Shown here: positions 21,104 to 33,122 of the stretch, piece after piece
Numbering within the stretch: position 1 is the first letter of the stretch
Layout of the letters: each line of letters starts with the position of its first letter
Assembly (NCBI RefSeq): GCF_022539505.1
Contig: NC_061511.1
Span: 31,010,620 to 31,074,619, forward strand
Length of the DNA stretch: 64,000 nucleotides
Direction of reading: 5' to 3'
Source of the DNA: Lolium rigidum
Taxonomy: Eukaryota > Streptophyta > Magnoliopsida > Poales > Poaceae
The notes under the pieces: generated by a model
The model's database searches: none
The model's input: the letters and a program-made list of their open reading frames with translations, nothing else
Told to the model about the DNA's origin: nothing
Made by a program: the position numbers and the translations under genes

Positions 21104-22280
21104 GAGGTTTTTACTATGAAACTATATATGCTGAAATTAAAATGCAATGAGTAAAACTAATGCAAGAAAATTAAAAATGCGAGTAAAGTAAAACGAGATG
21201 AAGTGAAGTGAAGTGGAGTAACTCAGTAAGTGTTCTAGAAAAGTGCTAATTCATTTGTGTGGTTGTCATAATTAGTGAAACACAAAAATAGTATTTTTAT
21301 AGTTTCCTCTAGAGAGGAGCCATAGATAGGTGATTGATCCCAAGACCAATTAAGAACAAACAAAGGAATTATTAAAACATAAAGTCCAACCACCGATGTA
21401 ATTTTAAAGGTTCACATAGTTATACCCCGTGTTGATTAACCCTGAATTAATATAACATGAATCTAAAAATTGGGATTTTGTTTCTGTCAAACTCCAGCTA
21501 TCCCTCATCTTATCAACATGCAACGGTGACAACCTTATGCACCCCCAACATATGTGTGCACTCATATGTTAGTACAACAAGATCATCATAGAAGATAACA
21601 CAAACTTGTATGCAACCAACAATAAACTATACAAAAATTGCCAAGAACAAGTCACTACTCAAACATCAACATAGAGATACAATAGATCATGGGAAAATAA
21701 TATATTGCATCATACATCATGTTTGACAAGAGATTATAAAGGGTAGATGGTGATGTTATATATGTTGATAGAGATGATGATGTTGATGAAGATGACCACA
21801 CCGTAGGGGGGTGGAGTCCACCGGAGGCGATTCCGGCAGCGATTCCCCCTCCAATCACCACCGGCGGCATCCCGCAGACTCTCTGTTTATGTATTTTTGA
21901 GCTCCGCCGCCGTAACCTCGACAAAACCCTAGGGGGTCGTATATATATGAGGTTTTAGGTCAAACAAGTCGGTTCACGAAAGATTGAGGCGAAATAGATG
22001 GACAACGGTGGTGGCGCGCCCATAGGGGAGGGCACACCACCTGCCCTACTTTCCAGCTCCTTGACCTCCTGGTGTCCCATTTTAGCTCATTTTATTTGTC
22101 TTCAAAATTTCGAAGCGTGGCATCTGATCTTGCCATTTTTCGAGACCCGTAGCTCCTGGAAAATAAAAAAAATACTAAAAAGAGGTGTTTTACGCCAAAC
22201 AGAATTAAAACCGGAGCAGAGGGGATTGTTTAGAAAACCTTCGAAAATAATGTAAAACATGCAAATAACATTATATAAGA
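20916..22280 (-). mobile_element. LTR fragment with (TG)n microsatellite (left copy)
   Basis: Read on the minus strand the stretch has the general make-up of a gypsy LTR: GC-rich block with CCGGTGGACTCCACCCCCC (near 21810), a transcript-like AT-rich tail, and an end near TTTTACTGCGGTGATCGCC (about 20915). A (TG) run of about 60 bases lies at 21042-21101. The outer boundary and the partner LTR are not found, so it is a fragment and the family is unassigned. Confidence 0.4.
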
Positions 22281-23443
22281 TGCAAATAGGTGGTAATACG
22301 TGGCAATAAAGTACAAAGTTCATGTATGCATTTTACATGCATCAAACATCTTGTGTCTATTTTCTCAACAAAACTCATACGACTGTGTTACATTTTCTAA
22401 GTATGTATGCAGTATCGGAAAATCCATGACATGTAACCTTGTGCTGGAATATCGACCTCAGTAGATCGGGCACACCGGTGACGAGTCCAACTTGTCGAAG
22501 CGTTGCAACAAAAATAAGTACAAGTGTATAGAAATTTAAGTACGGGCGTATGCACCTTCGAAAATCCCAAATAAACCGAATATTGAGTTGAAGCACCACG
22601 CATGCTGATCGGGCTGCCGCGCGAAGATTATCCTTATTTAGCAGCCCTGTATGGTTGTATCAATACACGTTGTGGTGCGGTGATACTACTTTGCTCCTAT
22701 CTCATCTCACTATATGCAGCTAGCAGTGCCATGTGAAGCACAAAATAGAGACTTTATTAAGATACATAGGACACTACCTCACACCATCTCCTAGGCCACA
22801 TAAAAGATCATGGACCGATTTATTGCATGACTGCGCCAGGGAAAAGAATGCTTCCTGCGCGTTTTAGATGGACCACGGGCTAGAAACAACATGTGGTTTG
22901 GTCACCTGGGCCGCACATTTCTGCACCGGATAGAGAAATCCGTCCCCATTGTTTGGTTTCCTGGTTCCAGCTCAACTTCGACGCACAGAAACACGAATCA
23001 GCTGTTTGGTTGCACAAATCACTGTTCCATATTCTTACTACAGTTCAAATTGAATGAAAATATCAAACCATAAAATGTTACATATGATCACACACCATAG
23101 TCACAGTGCACAAAAAGACAACCATAGGTTAAAAAGTAGCTTATGGGTTCACGTGCATGAACGATGTGGGGAGTGAGAAAAGACTCAGAGCACACTAGGG
23201 ACAAGTGCAGGTTTTGTATGTTTCATGTGTGAACGGGGAGAAAGTAAGTCAGCCCATGTTGGAAGACCCAATGATTGCCTGATTGGCAAGCACGAGGGCA
23301 AAAAAGGAAAGAAAGCTGGGCACATCGGGACGATCGATCGGATGGCGCTATCGGTCGCCCGAACAGAAGTGTTTTCCTTCTAGAAAAATGCTGCAGCTGT
23401 GGGCAAACCTTCTTGTGCTTGGACCTCAGCGTGTTGTACGTTT
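22281..23443. other. Unassigned flank of the gypsy insertion (left copy)
   Basis: No domain, RNA gene or transposon end is recognised. The last 60 bases before 23443 resemble the sequence at 13495-13560 (CTGCAGCTGTGGGCAAACCTTC in shortened form: GCAGCTGTGGGCAAACCTTC), showing that the gypsy element landed in a second copy of that repeat. Confidence 0.5.
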
Positions 23444-23448
23444 GTAAG

Positions 23449-26400
23449 TGATGCGCGTAGATGTACACGTCCGTTGGGAACCCCAAGAGGAAGGTATGAT
23501 GCGCACGAGTGGCAAGTTTCCTCGATAAGAAACCAAGGTTTAATCGGACCGAGTAGGAGTCAAGAAGCACGTTGAAGGTTGATGGTGGCGAAATGTGATG
23601 CGGCGCAACAACAGGGATTCCGGCGCCAACGTGGAATCTGCACAACAAAACCAAAGTACTTTGCCCCAACGAAACAGTTGAGGTTGTCAATCTCACCGGC
23701 TTGTCTGTAACAAAGGATTAAACGTATCGAGTGGAAGATGTTTGCAAGAAAATAGTAAAACACAAGTATTGCAGTAAATTGTATGCTATGTAAAGAATAG
23801 GACCGGGGTCCACAGTTCACTAGAGGTGTCTCTCCCATAAGATAAAAGCATGTTGGGTGAACAAATTACAGTCGGGCAATTGACAAATAGAGAAAGGCAT
23901 AACAATGCATATACATGATATGATAAATATAGTGAGATTTAATTGGGCATTACGACAAAGTACATAGACCGCCATCCAACCGCATCTATGCCTAAAAAGT
24001 CCACCTTCGGGTTATCGTCCGAACCCCATTCAGTATTAAGTTGCTAAGCAACGGATAATTGCATTAAGTATGGTGCGTAATGTAATCAACAACTACATCC
24101 TTAGACATAGAATCAATGTTTTATCCCTAGTGGCAACAGCACATCCACAACCTTAGAACTTTCTCACATCGTCCCAGCATTAAATGGAGGCATGAACCCA
24201 CTATCGAGCATAAATACTCCCTCTTGGAGTTAAGAGTACAAACTTGGCCAGAGCCTCTACTAATAACGGAGAGCATGCAAGATCATAAACAACACATAAA
24301 CAATAGATTGATAATCACCATAACATAGTATTCTCTATCCATCGGATCCCGACAAACACAACATATAGAATTACATATAGATGATCTTGATCATGTTAGG
24401 CAGCTCACAAGATCCAACAATGAAGCACAACAAGGAGAAGACGACCATCTAGCTACTGCTATGGACCCATGGTCCAGGGGTGAACTACTCACTCATCACT
24501 CCGGAGGCGATCATGGCGATGAAGAGTCCTCCGGGAGATGAATCCCCTCTCCGGCAAGGTGCCGGAGGCGATCTCCTGAATCCCCCGAGATGGGATTCGT
24601 GGCGGCGGCGTCTCTGGAAGGTTTTCCGTATCGTGGCTCTCGGTACTGGGGGTTTCGCGACGGAGGCTTTAAGTAGGCGGAAGGGTAGGTCAGGGGGCCA
24701 CACGAGGTGCCCAGGGGGTAGGGCCGCGCGGCCAGGGCCTGGGCCGCGCGGCCAGGGCCTGGGCCGCGCCGCCCTGTCCCCTGGCTGCCTCGTGGCCCCA
24801 CTTCGTTGACTCTTCGGTCTTCTGGAAGCTTCGTGCAAAAATAGGACCCTGGGCGAAAGTTTCGTCCAATTCCGAGAATATTTCCTTACTAGGATTTCTG
24901 AAACCAAAAACAGCAGAAAACGACGAATCGGCTCTTCGGCATCTTGTTAATAGGTTAGTTCCGGAAAATGCATAAATATGACATATAATGTGCATAAAAC
25001 ATGTAGGTATCATCAATAAAGTAGCATGGAACATAAGAAATTATCGATACGTTGGAGACGTATCAGCATCCCCAAGCTTAGTTCTCGCTCATCCCGAGCG
25101 GGTAAAACGATAACAAAGATAATTTCTGAAGTGACATGCCATCATAATCTTGATCATACTATTTGTAAACATATGTAATGAATGCAGCGATCAAAACAAA
25201 GGTAATGACATGAGTAAACAAGTGAATCATATGACAAAGACTTTTCATGAATAATACTTCAAGACGAGCATCAATAAGTCTTGCATAAGAGTTAACTCAT
25301 AAAGCAATAAATCAAAGTAAAAGTGTTGAAGCAACACATAGGAAGATGAAGTTTCAGCAGTTGCTTTCAACTTATAACATGTATATCTCATGGATATTGT
25401 CAACATAAAGTAATATAACAAGTGCAATATGCAAGTATGTAGGAATCAATGCACAGTTCACACAAGCGTTTGCTTCTTAAGGTGGAGAGAGATAGGTAAA
25501 CTGACTCAACAATAAAAGTAAAAGAATGGTCCTTCAAGAGGAAAGCATCAATTGCTGTATTTGTGCTAGAGCTTTTATTTGAAAACATGAAACAATTTTG
25601 TCAACGGTAGTAATAAAGCATATGAGTTATGTAAATTATATCTTACAAGTTGCAAGCCTCATGCATAGTATACTAATAGTGTCCGCACCTCGTCCTACTT
25701 AGCTTGGACTACCGGATCTTTGCATGCCATGTTTCAACCAAGTGTCACAAAGGGGTACCTCCATGCCGCCTGTACAAAGGTCTAAGGAGAAAGCTCGCAT
25801 TTCGGATTTCTCGCTTTTGATTATTCTCAACTTAGACATCCATACCGGGACAACATGGACAACGAGATAATGGACTCCTCTTAAATGCACAAGCATGTAG
25901 CAATGATTATTATTCTCATATGAGATTGAGGATATATGTCCAAAACTGAAACTTCAACCATGGTTCATGGCTTTAGTTAGCGGCCCAATGTTCTTCTCTA
26001 ACAATTTTGCATGCTCCAACCACTAAAATGATAGACCTTCAGACAAGACGGACATGCATAGCAACTCACATGATATTCAACAATAGTTGATGGCGTTCCC
26101 CGAAGCATGGTTATCGCACAGCAAGCAACTTAATAAAATATAAAGTGCATAAGTACATATTCAATACTACGATAGTTTTTAAGACTATTTTGTCCCATGA
26201 GCTATATATTGCAAAGGTGAATGATGGAATTTTAAAGGTAGCACTCAAGCAATTTACTTTGGAATGGCGGAGAAATACCATGTAGTAGGTAGGTATGGTG
26301 GACACAAATGGCATAGTAGTTGGCTCAAGGATTTTGGATGCATGAGAAGTATTCCCTCTCGATGCAAGGTTTAGGCTAGCAAGGTTATTTGAAGCAAACT

Positions 26401-28011
26401 CAAGGATGAACAAGTGCAGCAAAACTCACATAAAAGACATATTGTAAACATTATAAGACTCTACACCGTCTTCCTTGTCGTTCAAAACTCAATACTAGAT
26501 ATTATCTAGACCTTAGAGAGACCAAATATGCAAAGCAAATTTTAGCAAGCTCTATGTATTTCTTCATTAATGGGTGCAAAGCATATGATGCAAGAGCTTA
26601 AACATGAGCACAACAATTGCCAAGTATCACATTATCCAAGACATTTTAGAATTACTACATGTAGCATTTTCCAATTCCAACCATATAACAATTTAACGAA
26701 GAAGAAACTTCGCCTTGAACATTATGAGTAAAGCCTAAGGACACATGTGTCCATATGCAACAGCGGAGCGTGTCTCTCTCCCACAAAGTGAATGCTAGGA
26801 TCCATTTTATTCAAACAAAAACAAAAACAAAAACAAACCGACGCTCCAAGTAAAGAACACAAGATGTGATTGAATAAAAATATAGTTTCAGGGGAGGAAC
26901 CGGATGATGTTGTCGATGAAGAAGGGGATGCCTTGGGCATCCCCAAGCTTAGACAGCTTGAGTCTTCTTAGAATATGCAGGGGTGAACCACGGGGGCATC
27001 CCCAAGCTTAGAGCTTTCACTCCTCTTGATCATAGTATATCATTCTCCTCTCTTGACCCTTGAAAACTTCCTTCACACCAAACTTCAAGCAAACTCATTA
27101 GAGGGTTAGTGCACAATTAATAATTAACACATTCAGAGGTGACACAATCATTATTTTCACTTCTGGACATTGCATAATGCTACTGGACATTAATGGATCA
27201 AAGAAATAAATCCAACATGGCAAAAGAGGCAATGCGAAATAAAAGGCAGAATCTGTCAAAAACAGAACAGTCCGTAAAGACGAATTTAAAGCTGGCACCA
27301 GACTTGCTCAAATGGAAAAACTCAAAACTAATGAAAGTTGCGTACATATCTGAGGATCACGCTCGTAAATTGGCAGATTTTTTAGAATTTTCTACAGAGA
27401 ACGGTGCCCAGATTCGTGACAGACAGCAATGCTGTTTCTGCGCAGCGATCCCAAATATAACATCAACTATAACATAGAAACTTTACTTGGCACATAAACA
27501 TGATAAGGAGAGGTTGCTACAGTAGTAAACAACTTCCAAGACTCAACAAAACAAAAAATTGCTGTAGTAAAATAAACACATGGGTTATCTCCCAAGAAGT
27601 TCTTTCTTTATAGCCATTAAGATGGGCTCAGTAGTTTTAATGATGCACTCGCAAGAAATAATATTTGAAGCAAAAGAGAGCATCAAGAGGCAAATTCAAA
27701 ACACATTTAAGCCTAACCCACTTCCTATGAAAAGGAATATTGCACACAAATAGATTCATGAAGAACAAAGTGGCAAGCGTAGAAAAGCAACACAAGTGCA
27801 ATTTCAAGATTCTCAACATAAAGAGGGGAAACTTAATATTATTAAGATGCATATAACCATGTTTCCCTCTCTCATAATAACTTTCAGTAGCATCATGAAC
27901 AAACTCAACAATATAAGTATCACATGAAACATTCTTGTCATGAGCCACATGCATAAAATTATTACTCTCCACATAAGCATAATCAATTTTATTAGTTGTA
28001 GTGGGAGCAAA
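23449..28011 (-). mobile_element. Gypsy LTR retrotransposon, 3' part (left copy)
   Basis: The minus-strand 3' LTR spans 23449-25065 (TG...CA, beyond which lies target duplication GTAAG at 23444-23448). A polypurine stretch around AAGCTTGGGGATGC directly precedes it. The internal region continues to 28011, where the Mutator-like element interrupts it; the remaining 5' part would lie beyond the assembly gap. The LTR has a 20-base tandem duplication (24721-24740, 24741-24760) not present in the right-arm copies. Confidence 0.9.
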
Positions 28012-28149
28012 TTCAATAAAGGGATTTCTATTTTCGTGCCCTCGGGTCCTTAGTTGTACTCAGTTTTCCCCAGCTCCTTAGTTTTTCCTCAGTTTTACCC
28101 CCAAACGTTTGTCTGAAACCCGCAGAAGCAACTCAGACGGCAGGATTCC

Positions 28150-28220
28150 CGTTTAGTTGACCGTTCTGTCATGTGTGGGGCCGCGTCGTGTGGGGCCGCG
28201 TCGTGTGGGCCCGCGTCGCG
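28150..28220 (+). repeat. Short GC-rich tandem repeat near the Mutator-like element end (left copy)
   Basis: Three to four copies of a 15-base TGTGGGGCCGCGTCG-type unit lie inside the terminal region. The right arm has the mirror at about 40175-40245. Confidence 0.7.
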
Positions 28221-28772
28221 TGGGGCTGGTAGAAAGGGACCGCGTGGGACAGGACGAGAAGCGTTTGGTTGCACGTGAGCAGGAGCTGGGTTCTGTCTCT
28301 CTCGGCCCAAAATTGGCATTATTAAGTGCACCTTTTTCCCTCTTTCTCTCTCGTCCTTTTCACCAAATTAGTATAAAATCTAGAGAAGCTTGCATTTCTG
28401 ACTTTATTCAATTATTTGTGCCTTTTGGCCCTCGTTGTTTGCCCAATGTGGCAGCAAATCTAGTACTCCCTCCGGTCCATATGTATGTAGTTAAATCTAG
28501 AAGCAAATCTCCGGGATAATGTACGATAAATTCACAGTCATAGTAAATCAAGAAAACTAAGTACGGCCAACAAAATATAGTAAACTAGGGATAGATAATC
28601 CCTAGATAATATGGATAGATAATAGGCTGCATACACGGCAGCCAACATAGTAACAGGTTCTTCACGAGCACCATCATACTAACATAACAACAAGGGATCC
28701 CTAGCTAACAACAAAGGGATCCCAACAACAAACTAGGAGGCAGCAGCAGCAGCACACGTCCAGGGACTCCGC

Positions 28773-29967
28773 CTACCCCATCTGGCTCTGCCTCCACTTG
28801 TTGCTCTTGCTCCCCTTGGGAGCCTTGGGCTTGAGCGGAGGCATGCGGCCGGCGGAGATCTCCACCCGCTGCAAGCTGCGGAGGTGCATGCCGAGCGCCC
28901 TGTGCTTGGCGCGGAAGGAGTGGACGTTCACCGTCGTGCCGACGTTGGGGAAGGTGTTGCTGATGTTCTCAGCATGCGTGACGAGGCAGTTGAAGTCCGT
29001 GGCGCCGAGTCTCCTGGTGCAGAAGGGGCACCTGTACACCCCCTTGGCGAAGTAGGAGATGTACTGGCCGACCTGCAGCCTCCGCAGCACTTGGCGAGTC
29101 TTGACGTCCTCCTCCTCTTCGTCGCTGCCGACGTCGCTGCCAGACATCTGATCCATATCAAACGAAAACTAGTGAATGAGTTGCAACGATGACTAACGTA
29201 CATGATAACAAAGTTAAGAAAAACAGAGTCAGCCTCGGTTAGAGTGGACATGATTATATATCTACGGGGAAGGTGTTAGCGAACTAAAGCTCATGCACAA
29301 CAGATTTGTACACGGCAATGGTTCGCTGAACCCTCCCCGTAAAAATTTGTGCCCAACCATTCATCATAGGCAAAGAAACAGATTCTAGATCTGAACTAGA
29401 TCTGAACTTGAACACATTCGAGTTCATTTGCAAAATTAAACGGTTGATATCTTTTGATTAGTGCATAAAATAACTGATTGAGATCCCATGATTACTTGCA
29501 TAAATTAACTGATTGAGATCCAATATTACTTGCATAAATTAACCGAACAGCCGAACCCCAAATCTTAAACGAAATCAAGAAGTGATCAAAACAAAATGGA
29601 ATAAAATCGGCGCAAATATTAGCCCAATACTCATCCATCTACGGATCCATCTACACCAGCAAAAATAGGGTTCAAAAAGGAATGGGGAACAAAAAAGGAA
29701 GCAAACCGTAGTTACCTCGTTCCATGGGTCCTCCAGGGAGGTGTCGTAGGGGTTCGGGGGCGGGACGTACGGCACGGGGTCGTAGGGGTCGACCCATCCC
29801 GCCGGGATCCGAGCGCCACCGGCGGCAGCAGCCTCCGATGCACGGCGACGGCGAGCGGCGGCGGCGGCGGCGGCGGCGTCGTCGTCCGTAGAGGGGACGG
29901 CGCCGAAGATGGAGGCGTCGCGCTTTGAGCCCACCTCGACGATGGGATTGGCATTCTCCTTGTCCAT
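28773..29967 (-). CDS. Two-exon gene with putative XS-type zinc finger inside the Mutator-like element (open copy)
   Basis: Exon 1 is 29967-29716 (84 codons) and ends GAG before a GTAACTACGG donor. Exon 2 is 29147-28773, after the acceptor ATATGGATCAG, giving about 208 residues in one frame. Exon 1 is low-complexity with an Ala run; exon 2 begins acidic (SDEEEED). It then has YRCPFC, THAEN and AKHRALGMHL, a C-x2-C...H...H pattern with flanks like the zf-XS domain of SGS3 and IDN2/FDM proteins, which act in RNA silencing and RNA-directed DNA methylation. The XS and coiled-coil domains of full-length relatives are absent. A TTTATAG box lies at about 30093-30100, some 130 bases upstream of the ATG; ATG context is good. 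It may be a captured gene fragment, an unrelated zinc finger, or an element gene. Domain call moderate, gene structure good. Confidence 0.65.
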
Positions 29968-29975
29968 CTCTACGG

Positions 29976-30360
29976 CGGAGGAAGAGGAAGAGGGAGAGGG
30001 AGAGGGTTTTTTGCTTTGGAGAAGATGATGGGACGTGAGAGAGTTGGCGATGCGTGAGCGAGTGAGAGTGACAGAGAGAGTGCGAGGAGGCGTCTATAAA
30101 GGCGAGGGGTGGTTAATGCGACCCGCGTCCTACGCGTGCACCGGTGCACGTCTGCACGTCTTGGACTTACGCAACGCGACACGCGTCCACGATTGCACGT
30201 CTCGACTTCTCCACCGCGACCCGCGTCTACGCGTCAACAATTGCACGTGTCCTCGAGTCTAACCCTAGAAATTTAGATATACTCAGGTATACCCTCGAGT
30301 CTTATACTAGCATTTTTTGTGTGCTCAATTTTCCCCTCGAGTGCTAATACTGGCTAGTGC
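29976..30360 (-). promoter_or_regulatory. CG-rich promoter region of the zinc-finger gene (left copy)
   Basis: Upstream of the TTTATAG box is a CG-rich block with repeated ACGTGCA/TGCACGT motifs (ACGT cores, the type bound by plant bZIP factors) between 30140 and 30250. The leader is pyrimidine-rich on the sense strand. Regulatory meaning is inferred. Confidence 0.4.
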
Positions 30361-31049
30361 AATATACTCAGTTTTACCCTCAAGTGGCTGGTCAACAGAG
30401 AGTCAACAAATGGGATTAACTAGTTAAATGAGTCATTTAATGTGCAAAAAAATCCTAAAAAGAGTGGCACTTACTCATGGAGTCTTTACCACAAATTGCC
30501 ACTTCTCAAATCATAGATAAATCATAGATAAATCAAGTTTTACCACAAATTGCCACTTCTCAAATCACCTAGTAGCTATGAAGGTGCATGGTTTTCCACA
30601 ACAAGCCCTTCCCAAAACAGCTTCCCCAAATCATACTTTGTCTAAATGAGGCCACAATTCTCACACCGATGTATATTGGTATTGCAAATAGTTTGAGGTA
30701 GGCCAAGATGGGTTTCATTGTACAAAACAAGCATTTTCCATTTTTTAAATCTCATATTTGAATCCCTTAGTCTATTTACTACTCGAGTGCCCTTGGTTTC
30801 TTGATAGTACTCAGCTTTGCCCTCTCTCTTCACAAATTCTCGCAGACGTGCATCATCGCCCTGATTGGTCTAGCCCATGTCACGCGGATCGTGCCCGCCG
30901 ACCGTTGATCGTATGATATAGGGAACGGGCAGGATAACCCCTCTCTCTCTCTCTCGTTGGCGGTTAATTAGCTTCCACCCTCTAAGTATCTTTGAAGGGC
31001 GGTTTTACGTATTATTTTTCACGCGCTAAAAATTATAAACTATTTTAGG

Positions 31050-31545
31050 CGTTACTTTTCACGCAAAAAAATGATAAACCATCAACAATTTGTTGTAGCC
31101 ATTACTTTTCACGCAAAAAAATGATAAACCATCACCGATTTGTTGTTGCCATTACTTTTCACGCAAAAAAATGATAAACCATCAACAATTTGTTGTAGCC
31201 ATTACTTTTCACGCAAAAAAAATGATAAACCATCACCGATTTGTTGTTGCCATTACTTTTCACGCAAAAAATGATAAACCATCAACAATTTGTTGTAGAC
31301 ATTACTTTTCACGCAAAAAAAATGATAAACCATCACCGATTTGTTGTTGCCATTACTTTTCACGCAAAAAAATGATAAACCATCAACAATTTGTTGTAGC
31401 CATTACTTTTCATGCAAAAAAATGATAAACCATCAACAATTTGTTGTAGCCATTACTTTTCACGCAAAAAATATGATAAACCATCACCGATTTGTTGTTG
31501 CCATTACTTTTCACGCAAAAAAATGATAAACCATCACCTAATTTG
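31050..31545 (+). repeat. Alternating 50-bp tandem array in the Mutator-like element (left copy)
   Basis: Ten copies of a unit with CATTACTTTTCACGCAAAAA and ATGATAAACCATCA. The following part alternates between ACAATTTGTTGTAGC and CCGATTTGTTGTTGC in most copies, so the true period is about 100 bases. No spacer diversity and no cas genes, so it is not a CRISPR. The CAACAATTTGTTG variant is an imperfect palindrome. Confidence 0.93.
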
Positions 31546-32359
31546 TTACAAAAGCTGGTTTCAGTGAGACCTAACCAAGTTTCGCATACATGCTGCCATA
31601 CCTGTATCAACAAGGAATATCTAAAAAAATCACAAAATTTGAAATTTAGGGTGAAATGATGCCATACATGATGCTAGTTTTCGAGGTTTTGACCTGAAAA
31701 TTAACTTGGTATTATAAAGGGAAATAAAAAGTTCGAAAAATGTAAAACGAAACAATCTATCTATCTATGTATAGAAGATCAGTCTGTATGAAATTTGAGG
31801 TTATTTAGAGAAGGTAGAAAAAATCACCTTGTTAGAAAAGTCTGGTTTCCGCGAGACGAAACGGCATGCGCTTAAGCAAAGTGATTTTTCGAACATCTCC
31901 AAATGACCACAAATTTTCCATACATGATGCCATACGTGTAACAACAAGGAACCCTATCTAAAAAGTGTCAAAAAAGTTTGCCCAACCGTATAGCTCTATC
32001 AAAAAGAACCTCACCATGGCGCTAGTATAATTTTGGGATAGTTACAAACTTTCGTTACCTAACCTTCAACATGAAACTTGTTTCAAATTCATTTTGGCCT
32101 ACGAGAAACAAATCCCAACTTGATTCGAGCACCACAGCCTCCAAACGATGCCGATGCCGATATCGGCATGGTCGAACGGCTATGCTCGCCGCCACTCTGC
32201 TAGGTCAACGTCGGGATGCACCCTCAATCCCATCCCCTCATTCGATCACCGACACACCGGAGATACCGCCGAGGCCAATGCCGAACGTACATGCCGATGC
32301 CAATGCCGAACATGCATGCACGCCGCCGTGGGCACGGCCACGCCGACCGCTATGCTGGA
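31546..32359. other. Non-coding subterminal part of the Mutator-like element (left copy)
   Basis: No gene seen. Contains repeated CCATACATGATGCCATAC-like phrases and, near 32150, a short GCCGATGCCGATATCGGCAT palindrome-rich stretch with further GCCGAACGTACATGCCGATG-type repeats. Confidence 0.55.
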
Positions 32360-32459
32360 NNNNNNNNNNNNNNNNNNNNNNNNNNNNNNNNNNNNNNNNN
32401 NNNNNNNNNNNNNNNNNNNNNNNNNNNNNNNNNNNNNNNNNNNNNNNNNNNNNNNNNNN
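32360..32459. other. Assembly gap of exactly 100 N
   Basis: Exactly 100 N in a row, a conventional placeholder for a gap of unknown size. It lies at the inner end of the left arm, so the centre of the palindrome is not sequenced. Confidence 0.99.
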
Positions 32460-33117
32460 TACCTCTTGTAAGCCACCAGTTATGGTTTATTAGATTATAA
32501 GATATTCCACGAAGTTTTCTCCCCGATATATTGAAGTTTTCCTGGTGTCCATGGTTTTTTCCACTTTGTGTTGAAGGGGGTTTTCACCTTAAAATCTTGT
32601 GTTTCTCACTTTTATTTCCTTTTCGTTCTTCATTATAGCTTGTCGTGTTTATAACAAACGCAGATCTTGACAATTACATTTTCCTAATCATCGTAAGCAT
32701 AGTTGGTGGAATGGTACTTGCGGGAAGCGGAAAATTTGGGCAGATTCATTCCATTAGAGCATGGCTCCATTTTTTCCTCTTGACCACCTTGAGGTATTAC
32801 AGGGACAGTTGGGACCGTGCTGACGGACACCCCGAGTTGTCATGACTTACGATGACTATCGATGGACAAGGAGTGGACGATGGCCAAGGAGTGGCCAAGG
32901 CGGTTCAGGGGATGGACACAGAGGCGGAGAGGGATACCGGGTCGAAGATGCCACGCATGGCACTTCTGGCCCTTGCGAATTAGGGAACCAGGGGCGGAGG
33001 GAGAGGGCGAGCAGAGGTCAGACACCCCCCCCCTCGTACGGTATGGAGCGGGCATTTAGCACTAATTTGATGACTGCATGTAGTTACTATCCATGCAGCA
33101 AAGGCGTATAGGCCTAA
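32460..33117 (+). mobile_element. Diverged second copy of the copia-LTR repeat beside the gap
   Basis: It resembles 54250-54810, the right-arm copy, in the same orientation: ACCTCTTGTAAG, GGTTATGGTTTATTAG, TTATAGCTTG, GGTACTTGCGG and TAGTTACTATCCATGCA recur in order. An extra GC-rich stretch lies around 32870-33060. The gypsy element is inserted in it, and it resumes at 44927. Confidence 0.7.
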
Positions 33118-33122
33118 CTTAC

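Larger units (their letters stand above)
1..32359 (+). repeat. Left arm of giant inverted duplication
   Basis: The reverse complement of this stretch matches 36022-57231 feature by feature: TFIIB-like gene, foldback MITE, copia fragment, solo LTR, gypsy LTR, Mutator-like element and its tandem repeats all recur in mirror order. Paired coordinates sum to about 57232 outside the CACTA element and about 68365-68395 inside it, the difference being the 11.1-kb CACTA found only here. Several non-coding stretches read identically by eye, others show single-base changes and short indels. The arm starts at the window edge and ends abruptly at the N gap, still in alignment with the other arm. Confidence 0.97.
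28021..32359 (-). mobile_element. Mutator-like element (left copy, cut by the gap)
   Basis: Begins GGGATTTCTATTTTCGTGCC next to TTCAATAAA (28012-28020), the 9-bp target duplication proved in the right arm. The sequence parallels the complete right-arm element but stops at the N gap about 640 bases short of the other end. Confidence 0.92.

Noticed and set aside
24480..25034. Arg/Pro-rich frames on both strands
   Set aside because: They are within the gypsy LTR, and recur in each LTR copy with different frames.
31050..31545. CRISPR-like regular repeats
   Set aside because: Plant DNA, no unique spacers (the whole unit is repeated), and no cas genes.
32071..32500. Open frames running through the N run
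   Set aside because: They exist only because N codons are not read as stops; the sequence is Mutator-like subterminal DNA, then a gap.
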